DNA of 64,000 nt from NCBI RefSeq assembly GCF_001632365.1, contig NW_024468521.1:310001-374000 (forward strand). Reading direction: 5' to 3'. Of this stretch, positions 22,952 through 34,665 are shown piece after piece. The notes beneath the pieces were generated by a model. That model was not told the origin of the DNA and searched no databases. It saw only the letters and a list, made by a program, of their open reading frames with translations. The position numbers and the translations under genes are program-made. Each line of letters opens with the position of its first letter. Positions within the stretch are counted from its first letter, which is position 1. This DNA is from Laetiporus sulphureus 93-53. Taxonomy: Eukaryota; Basidiomycota; Agaricomycetes; Polyporales; Laetiporaceae.

Positions 22952-25900
22952 ATGTCAGGGAAAGCACCTCCTCGGGCACCGCGAGCATTGCTGAACTCGT
23001 TCGTGACCCCGACAGCATCATCTTCTGGCAATGCCGCTTGCTCGTCTTCGACCGCGTCGCTTGCGTCCTCACGATTGGGAGCGGCACCACCTACTGGTCC
23101 TCGAAGTCTCTTACAAGGAGCAAATGGCCACTATCCACAGCCTGTAGGGAGGGGTGGTGGGAGAGGAAAGCCTTATGCGAATGGCCACATCGCGATTCCT
23201 AATGGCCCTGCAGGCGTCACGCCTCCTACCGGTCCAAGAGCCTCTCTCAAGGGTAAGCAAGTTGAAAGCCCGTGGAATCAAGCGAATTCAACTGCAGTAA
23301 ATGATTTTCGTCGTCTTAGCATAGCTATCGAGCTCACACCAGCCTTTAGTTGCCTCAGTCGAATGGCACAGGCAACAGCAGGCTTAATGGCGAAGTCGCC
23401 CCGTTAGCCCAGAGACAACAGGCGATCTCATTTCGACTACGTCCTCCGCCTCCTGAACCGAAAACCGAGCCTCCACCTCCTCCTCCTCCAAGTAGTACAC
23501 CGCCACCACCCCCTCCTCCGTTGTCTGAGCCACCACCGCCACCCTCATCGCCGCCACCGCCACTTCCTAGCCAGACGCTCAATGAAAGCCAGGTCGTACA
23601 TGTGTATGATGGCGACACATTCAGTGAAAACATACATTCGCCAAGCTCTTCACGATCACCTTCCTCTTCTCCTCAACCCCCAGCATCTGAACCCCCACCA
23701 CTACCTCCTCCATCAATAACCCCTTCATCGCCACCAAATCTTCCGCCTGCGGCGGCGGCAGCACGACTCCTGCCAACAGCTCCTCGGGGCTTCTCCCATC
23801 AGCCAGCGGAACCGTCATGTCGTCCTCCACCCTTACCTTCTGGTCCATCAGAACCACCGCTTCCACCGCCATCTTGTTCCGCATCACCACCATCTCCACC
23901 GAAACCCACGATTATTCTCCCTTCATGGCCTCCTTCTCCCTCTGACTGCCCACCAGGCCAAAATTACAAGGTGCTTTTCGATCACGTCATAGACAAGGAT
24001 CGGGACGGACAGCTGCGCATGTTGGCGGAGAAGTTGAGGCAATTAGGGATGGACCAGGGGGATGATCCGCGAGTGATGGGCAAGGGGAAGGGGAAGGAGG
24101 TGATTTTACGCTATAACGGGGAGGTCATCAATGGAGAACATCCAACAGTTCTCCGGGATCCGAGGAAGGCAAGGCTAAAGAAGCTACCGAGCATGCGAAG
24201 TCAGCGGATGGAGTTGGTTCCCGTTAAATACGAGGTGCGTTAAGGAGTTTTTTGACATGGGCGTAGCTCATCGTCTTATAGTACGATGAGCACTCGGTGG
24301 GGCCACCGCCTCCTGCTTCAGTATTGGTGATGAATCTATCCGTCCTAACCGCAATTCCCCATATGCGACATCATTTCTCTGCACATGGGAGCATCAAATC
24401 CCTTGAACTTCACTTGGACCATAAAGGTGGTCCGATGGGCATTGTGACCATCAGATACAACTCCCATGAGGAGGCTCGTGGATGTGTTGAGAAGGAACAT
24501 GGTAGACCCTTGTCTGCAGCAGGTGCCGACTTCACCAAGGGCGTAGACGGGTCACAGCAGATGCTGGTAGTGTTTGACGGGGAAGGGAATGTCTCGAAGG
24601 CAGTACTGAAGGAGATCGAAGGCCGCAGGTTGAGAGAACTGGACGAGAAGCGGCGCAAGGGGAAGGAGGAGAAAGCAAGAGTTGCAAGGGCAGAGAAGAT
24701 GAGGATGAATGGCCATATGGGGCCGGCTTCGCACAACTCGTGGAAGGCTAACCAACAAGGTGGATTGATGCGCCAACACCAACCAGGCGGCCCTCTACAA
24801 CCCATCCCGGGCCTTCCAGACCCTCCATTTTGGCATACACCATCCGACGGTTCGCCCATGCCTCCGACTCACTTGAATGGCGTGCCGAGTGGCCCGAAGG
24901 GTTCTTCAGGACGCATGCGCAAAGCGCCCCAGGGACCAGGGCGAGGGCGACAGGGTCCCTCGACACGCCCATCTTTGCCCGTTCACTTCTCGATATCCAC
25001 GCCCATGCGTCCCTGGGCGCGGCAGTCATCCGTGTACACTAATGATCGAGATGCTCCCTCGCCCTCCCTGCGCTCGCGCTCGCCTTCCCCTGTGTCGAAA
25101 AAGTCAGGACGATTGCTGCACGACATCCATGAGAAGAGCCACGAAGAGGTTGTGGAGGAGCTCGCTCGGAATGGTTTCGAGCATGTCACGATCGACGGAC
25201 ACGGCTCCCAGCTCGGCGGGGCTGTGCGAGAAGAGGACGTCCGACACTTCTTCGAAGGGTTCAAGATTGACAAGGTGAGCAGCGTGTTTGCCTCGCGGTG
25301 CCTACCTCACGGTGCTAGCCGAGGGCGCTTCTTTCCCGCGAATTAGCCGTGTGGCATGTGCTCTCGTATATATATGCTTGTATCAACCGACATAACTGAT
25401 CCTCGTTTGATGCGCAGGTTCTTCGGGACAAATCCAACTGGTACGTTACGTTCGAGACAGGGGACTCCGCTCGTCGTGCGGCACTTGTCCTCAACTCCGG
25501 GGCGCGGACTTTAGGCCACCACTCGGTGAATGTCACTGTTCATCCGGCGCCAGCTTCTCCCTCTGCTCCTTCAAAAGCGCGTTGGAACGACGACGAGCTT
25601 GTTGAACAAGCTGAGAAGATCATATTGAAGGATCTGAGGGCTATGCTGGAGAAGGATGTTGTCGATAAAGTGGTGGCAAGTGGTATCAGGCACATGATCT
25701 TGGACGAGAAGACGAAAAGAGGACCTAAGGTCGCTCTTTTTCCAGACGGACATACAGTGGACCATGAGGGTACGGAGCCGAGACATTTCGGGGTGTCCGA
25801 CCTGCGAGGGCTGTCGTTCCGCAAGCAGAAGAAGCGAGATCGCGAGGAGAATCAGACTCGTTTCGAATCTCTTATGCAGGAACACGAGGAACATCAAGAG

Positions 25901-27478
25901 CATCCGGGGCGGGATGAAGAGCGACCGGATGCACACGTTTCCGATAGGCCACACAAGAGACAAAAGAAAACAGTGCCAAAAACGGTCATCAATGAGGACA
26001 TTGAATCGGAGGATGAGGCTGTGCCTCCTCAGCATCTTGCTCGTGAAGATATTGAGTCTGAGGATGAAGAGACACCTCGTGTTGCGCCATCCCCTCTATC
26101 CGTTCCTGGTTCTACGCCTGCTCCTGTTCCCTCTCCCTCTCCTGCGTCTGCTCCGATCGAGCCATCTCCTGTCCTGAACAATCTCCCAGTGAAGCGCGCG
26201 GCATCCATCGTTGAAACGGAGGAACGTGCTCAGAAGAAGACCAAGATGATGCGTCGCGATGGATCAGAGAAAATTGTTGCTCCGAAAAAGGCGAAGAAAT
26301 CTGCAAAGAAGAAGCCGGCTCGAGCGACGAAGCCACCCGTGGTTGAAGAGGTCGTGCATGAAGTTCAGCTCGATGATTTCGACTTTGACATCCCTACCGT
26401 CACGCAAGTGCGTCTCACCCCAACGCCTCACTTTGATTCCTCAGCATCGCCCCCGTCATCTCCTGTTCGCAAGGTCAAGCAGCTTGTGCCGCCACCGCCA
26501 CCACTTGACCCCATCAAGGCAGGCATTTGCGAAGACGACGAGGATCTTTACTTCGTGAAGGTAGCGTTGGCCCGTGACTTGTTCAACAAAGAGATCGAGA
26601 CTACTCCAAGAGAGCCAACTCCTTCTCCGGACTCTCCGCTGGCGTTTCGTGTTCACATCACTGGCTCTGCTCGCACGGAGGGCTATTACTCCATCTCTCA
26701 TGCGGAGAAGTCGGCGTATGTCACGCAGTATGCGTCGCGTGGGATGGCCAACAAATCAGAACCTGAGATCGAGCAACCACAACAAAATATCGAATCATCC
26801 AGGTCGAATCGCGCGAATGCACGACGGCGGGCTCAAGGCCTGGAGGAGATCAATCAGGTACAGCGTGCTCTGGCACTGTCGAAGGGAGAGTCGGCGGCGA
26901 CTGAGCTCCTCAAATTCAATCAGCTGCAGACACGCAAGAAACACCTCCGATTCGCTCGTTCACCCATACACGACTGGGGCCTGTATGCCATGGAGAAGAT
27001 TTCGCGTGGGGAGATGGTCATCGAATATGTCGGCGAAATCATCCGCGCCCAGGTGGCAGACAAGCGCGAGAAGGCATACGAACGACAAGGCATCGGTAGC
27101 AGCTATTTGTTCCGTATTGATGAAGACTTGGTCGTGGATGCTACGAAGAAGGGTAACCTTGGGTAATGTATTCTGTTCCCGTCTGTTTCAGCCTCGCGTC
27201 TGACAGACTTTTTTGCAGTCGCCTCATTAACCACTCGTGTGATCCCAACTGCACTGCGAAGATAATCACCATCAACGGCGAGAAGAAGATTGTGATTTAT
27301 GCGAAGCAGGACATTGAGCTCGGAAGTGAGATAACTTATGGTGAGTGGCTGGATCATCCTGGCACCGGTCGCATCGTTCATGCTGATGACGCTTGCGACA
27401 GACTATCACTTTCCTATTGAACAGGATAAGATCCCTTGTCTATGTGGCTCTACAAAATGTCGTGGTTACCTCAACTAG
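22952..27478 (+). CDS. SET1: Histone H3K4 methyltransferase SET1 (COMPASS)
   Basis: Model join(22952..23260,23350..24234,24282..25274,25418..27162,27219..27340,27402..27478), about 1376 aa. The first junction is the least certain: a strong gtaagc donor at 23253 does not keep frame, so I used a weaker donor at 23261. The order is N-terminal PPTGPR repeats, a long polyproline region, an RRM-like segment near residues 385-500 ([29 protein letters not shown]), an acidic/basic linker, N-SET ([40 protein letters not shown]) and the SET domain from about residue 1235 ([53 protein letters not shown]). It ends with post-SET cysteines ([13 protein letters not shown]). It is the nuclear catalytic subunit of COMPASS, methylating histone H3 lysine 4. 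Confidence 0.93.
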
Positions 27479-27780
27479 ACTTTACACCCTGCACCGGACC
27501 GTCCTCGTGCTCACCATACCCTGTTGTCGTTGCTGAGTTTCCCCCCCTCGCTCTCGAGTCTCACCGCACATCACCCGCATAGTCTGTATCTTATTATTTC
27601 TCGCATTTTCCGTTGTCCTGTCTCTTGTCGTAATCGCCCGGCATGCGAGGATTGCTGATTTGATGTAGCCGATATCCCTTATCCTTAAGTAATGAGGACG
27701 TCTCAGTTTGTCGAGGTACTTTGTATACAGATGCAGTCTCGCTCCTCAGTGGTATAACATAATTAGTGTTTTCAAGGTAT
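27479..27780. other. Convergent intergenic region SET1 / SES1
   Basis: About 300 bp containing both 3' ends. A pyrimidine-rich tract lies at 27540-27640. No gene was seen. Confidence 0.5.
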
Positions 27781-29510
27781 CTACGCCTGTTTCCGCTGCA
27801 GTCCCTTTGGCAGCTCCTTTACCCATGGAAGGAAGTCGCGCCCTTGTATATACGGCCGCAATACCTCTGGAATGACCAAGCCCTGTGATAAGTGCAGCAT
27901 GAGTACCAAAGTTGTGACGCGCTGTGAGAGAACAACATACATCCGGCGTCTGGTAGTTCTCGACAAGGCAGCAAAGAGCGCGCTCGGTGGCACAGAGCGT
28001 GCCATTCAGCATGTGCACATAAACTTTGCGCGTCTGGTCCTTGGTCTTCAGACCACAGCGCACTTCAAGCTTTCGGCTCTCTGATCAAAGAGCATTGAGC
28101 CATATACTGCGCTTCCAAGTGATTTTCCCACTCACGATAGTCTGTGCAATTTGAGCATGACACGAGCTCCTTATATGCGCCTTGGAAGGGGAACCATGCT
28201 TCCAAATCATATTTCTGCGAGGCAGCAAGGTTCAACGCGCCAGAAACTATCGCGACAACGCGATATGGGATGCTTAGGCTCTGGTAAAACGCCTCGGAGT
28301 TGGCGATCATCTTGTCGAACATCTCCCAGCTCTTCTCGGGCTCGGTCAGGCAGAATTGCTCGACCTTCTCGAACTGGTGCACACGGAAGATGCCCCACAT
28401 GTCGCGCCCAGCGGAGCCCGCCTCCTTGCGGAAGCACGTCGAATAGCCTGCGTAGCGGATCGGGAGCTGTGTCTCGGGCGAGTCGAACCACTCCTCCGAG
28501 TGAAATGCTGATATAGGCTGCTCAGAGGTCGCGATCAGGTACTTCTCGTCGTCGTCGGCAATTACCTGGGGATGGAGTGAGTAGGTAATCCGCGTTGTAT
28601 CGAGCGCAGATCGCGCACCTTGTACAACTCCTCGTCGAATTGGTCAAGCTGGGCGGTCTTGGCCATGATATCCTTGTTCATCATGAATGGCGGCTGGATC
28701 TTCTTGTAGCCTCGCTTGCGCAGGAAGTCAAGACCGTAAGAGATAAGCGCCTGGTTAAGGTCGATGCCGTCGTTCGTCAAATAGTAGCCTCGGTGGCCGC
28801 TGGTTTTGGCCCCTGAAATTCGTGTCAATTATAAACGATGAATGGTACTATGTCTGGAGACGTGCCTCGCTCAAGGTCTATCGCATCTAATCGGAGCAGC
28901 ACTTCGTGATGGGGCATGATGTTGGTCTTTTTCTGCACCTCAGCACCCTCGCCATCCGGGTGCCATTTTCGGACCGTCCTGTTGTCGTCCTACTATCGCG
29001 ATTCAGTAAACGGGGGGTGCAGAAAGCAAAATATGCATACCTCATTCATGCTGACTGGGACGTCCTTGCCCACGATGTTTCCGACAGTGGAGGCCTTCTG
29101 TCGCATTTTCTGCTCAAACTCCTTGGATTGCACCCGCTTAGCGACGACTTGCGCATCGAGCTCTTTCTTTTTGTTTACAAGCTCGTCCGCATTCTCCTTC
29201 GCCTGTCCTTCGTGATTAGAGTGATGGTAACAGATCCTGTTGAGATCAATATACCTTCTTTTTTGCAGCAATCTCCTTCTGTATCGCATTGATTTGCTTG
29301 CTCAGATTTGCGGTCTCAAAGTCCACTGCACAGCGTAAGCCTCACGGACTTGTGCTTGTGTGCAGAGGACGTACTCTTCACCCAATCTACGTACATCTGA
29401 ATGACCTCGTCGACGATCTCGACGGGGAGACCGCGCTTTCGCTGCGATTCACGGATTTCTTCGGCATTGCCGCCCTTGTTGTCGAGAAAATGTAGGACGT
29501 CTAAGGTCAT
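27781..29510 (-). CDS. SES1: Cytosolic seryl-tRNA synthetase
   Basis: Model complement(join(27781..27882,27941..28080,28136..28565,28619..28812,28866..28989,29041..29202,29255..29325,29375..29510)), 8 exons, 452 aa. It charges tRNA-Ser. The N-terminal coiled-coil arm is evident ([17 protein letters not shown] ... [17 protein letters not shown]). The class II core shows [20 protein letters not shown], the serine-binding [12 protein letters not shown], motif 2 ([19 protein letters not shown]) and motif 3 ([19 protein letters not shown]). There is no mitochondrial presequence. Intron 4 (28813-28865) needs a GC donor (GAG|gcacgt), because no GT position keeps the frame. It is divergent from the acidic protein gene and convergent with SET1. 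Confidence 0.96.
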
Positions 29511-29967
29511 GATTGCGAGCTGTTCTCGGATCGCGTAAAGTTTGCAAAGAGTAAGGGATAAGCGGCGATAAAGGGAAGAGATCGAAAGTACACGCGAGTC
29601 ATTTGAATCGATTTCGGTTTACTGAAAGGATCTAATCTAATCTAAGTGCATATGAGCGCTTAGATGTCTGGTATATCTAAGTACCTGAGTTTTGATGGAC
29701 AACACATGCTCTACTTCACGCAAACCTGTCGCATAGTCCTTTCGTTATAAAAAAACCAAGTATGCTTGGCCTCAATATCCACCAAATCGTGTTGAAGAAC
29801 AGCAGCTGGAGATGAAAGCGCTGCAGGCCGTAGCGCCACCGGAAAAGGCGTAACCAAACAGACACAAACAGCGCGTTGCTAAGCTAAGGATAGACGCGAG
29901 CCACTCGTATCTTGAGGGTTGTACCCAGCTGCCGCATTGACTGTGAAGCCACTCCTCCAATTCCACC
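29511..29967. promoter_or_regulatory. Divergent promoter region SES1 / acidic protein
   Basis: 457 bp between start codons. It includes tandem gatctaatctaatctaag near 29630 and a gttataaaaaaacc A-rich block near 29747. Both promoters must lie here. Confidence 0.4.
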
Positions 29968-30737
29968 ATGTACAAGCTCTTGCGCCGTATCTCGAGGTCA
30001 TTTTTTCCTTCGCACGACCTGCCATCGAACGAAGATGGTGAGTGTCTCGTTCTCCGTCTAGCAAACACGCGACTGACGCGTGTCTGATGGCAGCTACGTC
30101 GACTGCTCCCCAGATCGGCCAGAAACGGCGCCATAGTTCAGAGGAGTCTGGTGTAGAGCCACCGTCTCCTGTCAAAAAGCAGAGACCAGAGACGCCTGAG
30201 CAGTCCGAGGAACAATCACCAGTGCATGAGGGAAATGCCACGGGGGAAGTCGAGCAAGTCACTGAAGGCGTGACGGAGATCGAGCTCGAGGATAAGATAC
30301 CTACGGAGCCATCAAGCACAGCAGAAGATGCCGCTACAGTTCCCTTACCTGACTCTCCGATCACCGACATGAATGACGAGACTGCGAGCACAGTGGAGAA
30401 TGAACCGACAACAGCTCATTTCGAGCAAGCATCATCTCCAGAGCCACCCACGGCCACAGAGACATCTTCGAGTACGAAGGAAGAAGTAACAGTTCAGACG
30501 GTAAAGGATGACGCAGCGAAAACCGAACCTACCAGGGAAGTTGAGATACGGGAGATAGCGCAGGAGGAGGTGAACGCGCTGGATGAGGATGAAAACGGTG
30601 ACGATGAAATTCCTGGTCTTACGGCAGGCGCAGCGTTCGCGTTATCACATTCTTCGAACGTCGTCGACCCACTATTACACGAAGCAGCCAGATCGGAAAC
30701 GATGGAGGTTGCCCCGAAGGACGCTGTCATGGCCTGA
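29968..30737 (+). CDS. Small acidic Ser/Glu-rich protein, probably nuclear
   Basis: Model join(29968..30037,30094..30737), 237 aa. The intron is 56 nt with gtgagt, a ctgac branch-like site and a cag acceptor, and it joins NED to ATSTAPQIGQ in frame. The N-terminus is basic and hydrophobic (MYKLLRRISRSFFPSHDL). It is followed by two basic clusters (GQKRRH, PVKKQRP) that could act as a nuclear localisation signal. A long Glu/Thr/Ser/Pro-rich stretch comes next, and then an ordered-looking C-terminal segment (EIPGLTAGAAFALSHSSNVV). No known domain is recognised. If exon 1 is non-coding, translation could start at 30087 (MAATSTAPQ). Function unknown. Confidence 0.6.
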
Positions 30738-30970
30738 CTTATGATTCAGAACATATTCATCCATCTCCATTGCATATACAGGATGCCTTCTGGCGGCGAT
30801 CTATTGCTATCTAAATCCCTACGCAAGCTAATTCACACCACATTTACTTTGCTGTACTAGTTTTCATGAGCGGTCACTTCTTTATACACCCACGTCATTC
30901 AAGATGCACACAGCCAGTTACGACGACACCCATCGCACACTCGCCCGCCTGATCTTCAAACGACTATCTT

Positions 30971-31876
30971 TTAGACGTATTTGACCACGACCTCGGACGA
31001 ACTGATAGACACGGAGGTTAGGACCTCGCCATTCTGTTCGATGTCGATGATTGAGGCCGAGCCGGGACCGATGCTGCCAGAAGACGTCGTGGCTGTGGCG
31101 CTGGTGAAGGTGACGGTGCCAAAGTCGGCGAAGTTGACCAGCGAGCTACCTTCTTCGAAGTCTTCGACAATCCACTCAGCGTTCTCCTCGCAAAGCGAGT
31201 ACGAGGAGGTGATTGACTTGGTCACCGTCTTGCCCGTCGACACGTTCTCGATGACGGCCGTGCCTGCCGTCTCGCTCGACGCGGTAACCGTCACCTTGAT
31301 CTCGTCGCCCGCGCTGATGCTGATGCCAGAGAAATCGTAGGCGTAGTCGGGATACCACTCATACCAGGCTGGTCAACAACCAGACAGTGTGAGATCGTGC
31401 ACGATTGTACTGACATTTGCAAACATACCGTCATAGGAAACCTCGCCGTTGGAAATAGTGAAGTCGACACCAGTCTGGAGAATCGCGTTTTCGCAGGTGT
31501 CGCCGTCGATGCCGACCCAGGCAGACGCAGCATACGTGCCGGAGCCGCCATTGGGCGCCGAGGGAGTGGGGACGGTGAATGTGCCGGTGACCGCCTTGAA
31601 GTAGCCCTGCAAGAAAAGTTCAGTAAGCATTCTTGTCTCTTGTCCACAGACTGGCGAACGAACCGAAGACTCAGCATACACAGCGCCGGCCCAGTTGGAA
31701 CTGTACTCTACGTTGGAGACGTTGCCGTTGACCGGGTTCTCGACGACCTGCTTCGGGTGCGACAGATGCGAGCCCTCCGCGCGGCGCGCCACCCGGCCAG
31801 CGAGGCCGGTGCCCCGAGGGGCGGCCAGGACGGCAGTGGCGAAAACGACGTAGCTGAGGAGTGTAGCAGCGAACAT
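30971..31876 (-). CDS. Eqolisin (G1 glutamic) endopeptidase, secreted
   Basis: Model complement(join(30971..31368,31429..31606,31682..31876)), 256 aa. The order is a signal peptide (MFAATLLSYVVFATAVLA), a short basic propeptide with RR sites, then the mature beta-sandwich: YSSNWAGA, TGTFTVPTP, ASAWVGIDGDTCENAILQTG, AWYEWYPDYAYDFSGI, AEWIVEDFEEG, NFADFGTVTF. The catalytic dyad of the aspergillopepsin II / scytalidoglutamic family is present as Gln109 and Glu189. Cys103 and Cys184 are likely paired. These acid proteases act outside the cell at low pH. Length and domain content are typical. Its 3' end faces the acidic-protein gene across 233 bp. Confidence 0.95.
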
Positions 31877-32420
31877 GGTGGAGGAAACCGTGGCTCGAGA
31901 GGGTTATGTGGACCTGAGGACCTGGCTATCTCGATGGACCCATCGACGCTTTTATAGTCGCGCAGAATCGCCCAGCGATGCTCAAGGCAGTCCATCATGC
32001 TGTGTCGCCATATGCCTCTCGCCTTCCCAAGAGCTCGGCAACATCTACGCGAAGGTTCGCGATATGGTCCTGTTTGTGATTGATGCCCCGGATGACAGAT
32101 GACCGTCGCGCACGGGGCACGAGATTGAATTCATCAGAGTGCCCGAAAGGGTGTTCATGCGGTTGACGGTGGCCAGCATGTGGGTGTTTGAGGCCAAGAA
32201 CCCGGCCGGATCGAATACCCTGTTTACTACGCATGCAGCACACACTCGGCATACGAATCTCGGCCCACTGCATACGAGACGACGTGGTCGAGCCTGATCG
32301 TATCGAACGGACAAAGCAGCAATCAACACCGAATCGCATGTAACCACAATGTTCTCTAGCAACGATCGGTGAGCATAGCCCAGTAGACTTTGCATCAAAG
32401 GACGACTGACAACAACAAAC
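31877..32420. other. Eqolisin upstream region
   Basis: About 540 bp with no supported gene. A TATA-like sequence on the minus strand (31945-31960, from the plus text cttttatagtc) lies about 75 bp upstream of the eqolisin ATG and is a plausible core promoter. Confidence 0.4.
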
Positions 32421-32537
32421 ACATCGGGAGTTTTGTCATTTAATCTGGGAGAAAAGTACAGACAAAATTTGAATTGACCAATGAGATTCGCTACAATAGT
32501 ACTTTTGTCCCGGATTAAATGACAAAACTCCCGATGT
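32421..32537. mobile_element. MITE-like 117-bp inverted-repeat element
   Basis: Terminal inverted repeats of 39 bp (32421-32459 against 32499-32537) match at 37 of 39 positions and begin acatcgggagttttgtcat. A 39-bp AT-rich core separates them. No open reading frame is present, and no target-site duplication is obvious in the flanks (caacaaac left, gaaaggtc right). The structure suits a non-autonomous DNA transposon remnant or a hairpin-forming repeat. The family is not recognised. Confidence 0.8.
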
Positions 32538-33136
32538 GAAAGGTCATGTCTCGTATGTGGAGGTTACTTAACTCCACGGTCTTCGACGTACGTCTACCCA
32601 GCTTTGTGGTCATGATCCTGGTCCATCGGAGTTTCGGAAGTTAGCACCTTTCATCCGAGGCTCGGATAACAGGAGACAGATGGGCGCATGTGCAACATCT
32701 TCGTGCATGACAGCTACACACGGTCTGCGGTGGTGGCATCGCACGTGGTGACATGAGAGAGGCATATCATTGAACTTCTGAACTTCTGATATTCTGTTAA
32801 GAAACGACATCGCATAAGCATACCAGCCAAGACAGCAGCCTTGAGCATGCAAGAGGTGTGATATTACTCGTCGAATCGACACGCTCCTTGTGCGTATTGC
32901 AGCTATTCTGCTCCTGCGAGCGTCGTGGAAACTTTCCCAACCATGCTACGCGGAAGATGTGTTCACATGAGAGGTACGGCAGGGCTCCCTTTCAAGTTGG
33001 AAGATAGGCCATACCATTTGCGATCCTCGACCCGCTCGAGGCATCTATAAGTCCAGAACAATATTCGTCGGTGGGAAATCATCCCGGCTTTTTCGCTTGC
33101 GAAGCCGTCGCCGCGCGAGTCCGTTGACAGATTGGT
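32538..33136. other. Gene-poor region
   Basis: About 600 bp. Nothing convincing was seen on either strand. Confidence 0.45.
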
Positions 33137-34243
33137 TCAGCTGATATTGATTCTAAACGCCTCGACGGTCTCTCCAGATTCCAGAAACTGTCGAGGAACC
33201 TCAAGCGGATGAGCGAACTTGAACCCGAGGGAATTGCACATGCACACGGCTCCTCTTCGATGATAGGATGTGCGGGTGCCTCGCTGCAGTATTTGACATT
33301 GAGCGCATGGGAGATCCGCTGTGTGCATCACTGTTACAAACACATTACCTGAACGGTGCCGGCGACAGGGATCCGGTCTTAGACGATATCGTTCTAGACC
33401 TGAACCACAACGATGATGCGACCGGCCAGCGACCTATCCGTTCCCTGAGGGGGAGTAAGCGAGATGCGCATGGTGCAGTACGAAGCCAAGAGCGATCCGC
33501 ATGGCAGCAATTTCGAGGTGGCATTGCCGCAATAGGGCAGATGCTGCCCTGCCAATCCCATTTTTTTGCGGAGGACCGTGCAGGCTCTTCGCGCACCCTC
33601 GCGCACCACGTTATCATACGCCAAGTCGTCGATGTGGCCGCCCATCCATGTGGAACACGTTTGCAGGCTGCACGAGATAATGCTTGCTGCATATGGGAAC
33701 CCTTGTGCCGGATCGCGGCTATTTCACCTCCTAGAACTTGTATATAAAACAGTTCGTTCGATAGAACGTAGACGTAATGGGTCAGAAATAATGTAGCCCA
33801 TGCGTGAATTGTCTTGGTAGTGCCTCCTCAAGGTATTTTTGCACCTCATCAAAAGCCGAGGCCATGCCATAAGGGAAAAGACGGTACTTCGCCACCGTGT
33901 GCGCATGGGTCCTTTGCTGATCTGCATCGGACACGATTCGCACTCGACATCGGGATTCGCAAAAAAGCTGCAGTTCTCGATACTGAACCCAGCTGTTTAT
34001 AGGCATAGTCCGAACGGCGCTAGTCCAAGATGTAACAAGAGTATCACAGGTACTCAAAGTGGGTGACAAGCGGGAGCATAAGTGCAGGATATGGAGTCGA
34101 TCAGCGGTGCAGTGACAGCGGGAACCATATTCATCAATATTCAGTCGTTGACAGTCGAAACCGACAGCGGCTCTATAAGGGCAGTGCTCGCTATATAGAG
34201 CACAGCACCTGTTCGCAGGGCAGTAAATTGGATTTATCGTCAT
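33137..34243 (-). other. Possible unrecognised or decayed minus-strand gene
   Basis: Several minus-strand stretches look protein-like but could not be joined. One is Cys-rich (IISCSLQTCSTWMGGHIDDL ... ARRACTVLRKK, 33394-33720). Another ends GFKFAHPLEVPRQFLESGE (stop near 33137). An ATG-initiated 153-codon ORF (33782-34243) ends YGMASAFDEVQKYLEEALP. Amino-acid composition is uneven and no family is recognised. It may be a fast-evolving secreted protein, a pseudogene, or chance ORFs. Confidence 0.25.
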
Positions 34244-34665
34244 GTATCAAGCCGCAATTGCACAGGTTCAGTGGTAGCCACATTGACCGAGTAGCTGGAT
34301 GCAAGCACTATTCCAGATGGATGGCAACTTTCGCTTCTATTTGCAGCCTTGAAGTAACCAGGCGAACCTCGCGGTTTGTCTCGATCCAGCGCCACGAACC
34401 ACGGTTTGTTGAGAGTCCATATAAGCGTGCCAGTACATCATACAGTTCCTATGCAGCGAGGTCGTAACGTTTGCTGTCAAGGCGCGATGAGTGGCGAATG
34501 GACAAGTCATGGCCCGATGTGGATTTAAAGGACCTTTCGGGCGCGGAGATTGCCGTGCGTTCAATCAGTCACGTGTAATCTCGGTACTAGACGCGCGCGT
34601 CGCGTACTACTTGTTTGGTTTGTTTCAAGTTTGTTCCCTTCGAGCACCTTGCACGGTCCGACAGC

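Noticed and set aside
23355..23899. Minus-strand glycine-rich and valine-rich ORFs opposite SET1.
   Set aside because: They are shadows of the polyproline/serine-coding region of SET1 and have no splice or motif support.
30087..30737. Single-exon model of the acidic protein starting at 30087.
   Set aside because: The two-exon model from 29968 has a consensus 56-nt intron and keeps frame. The single-exon version remains possible and is noted in the feature.
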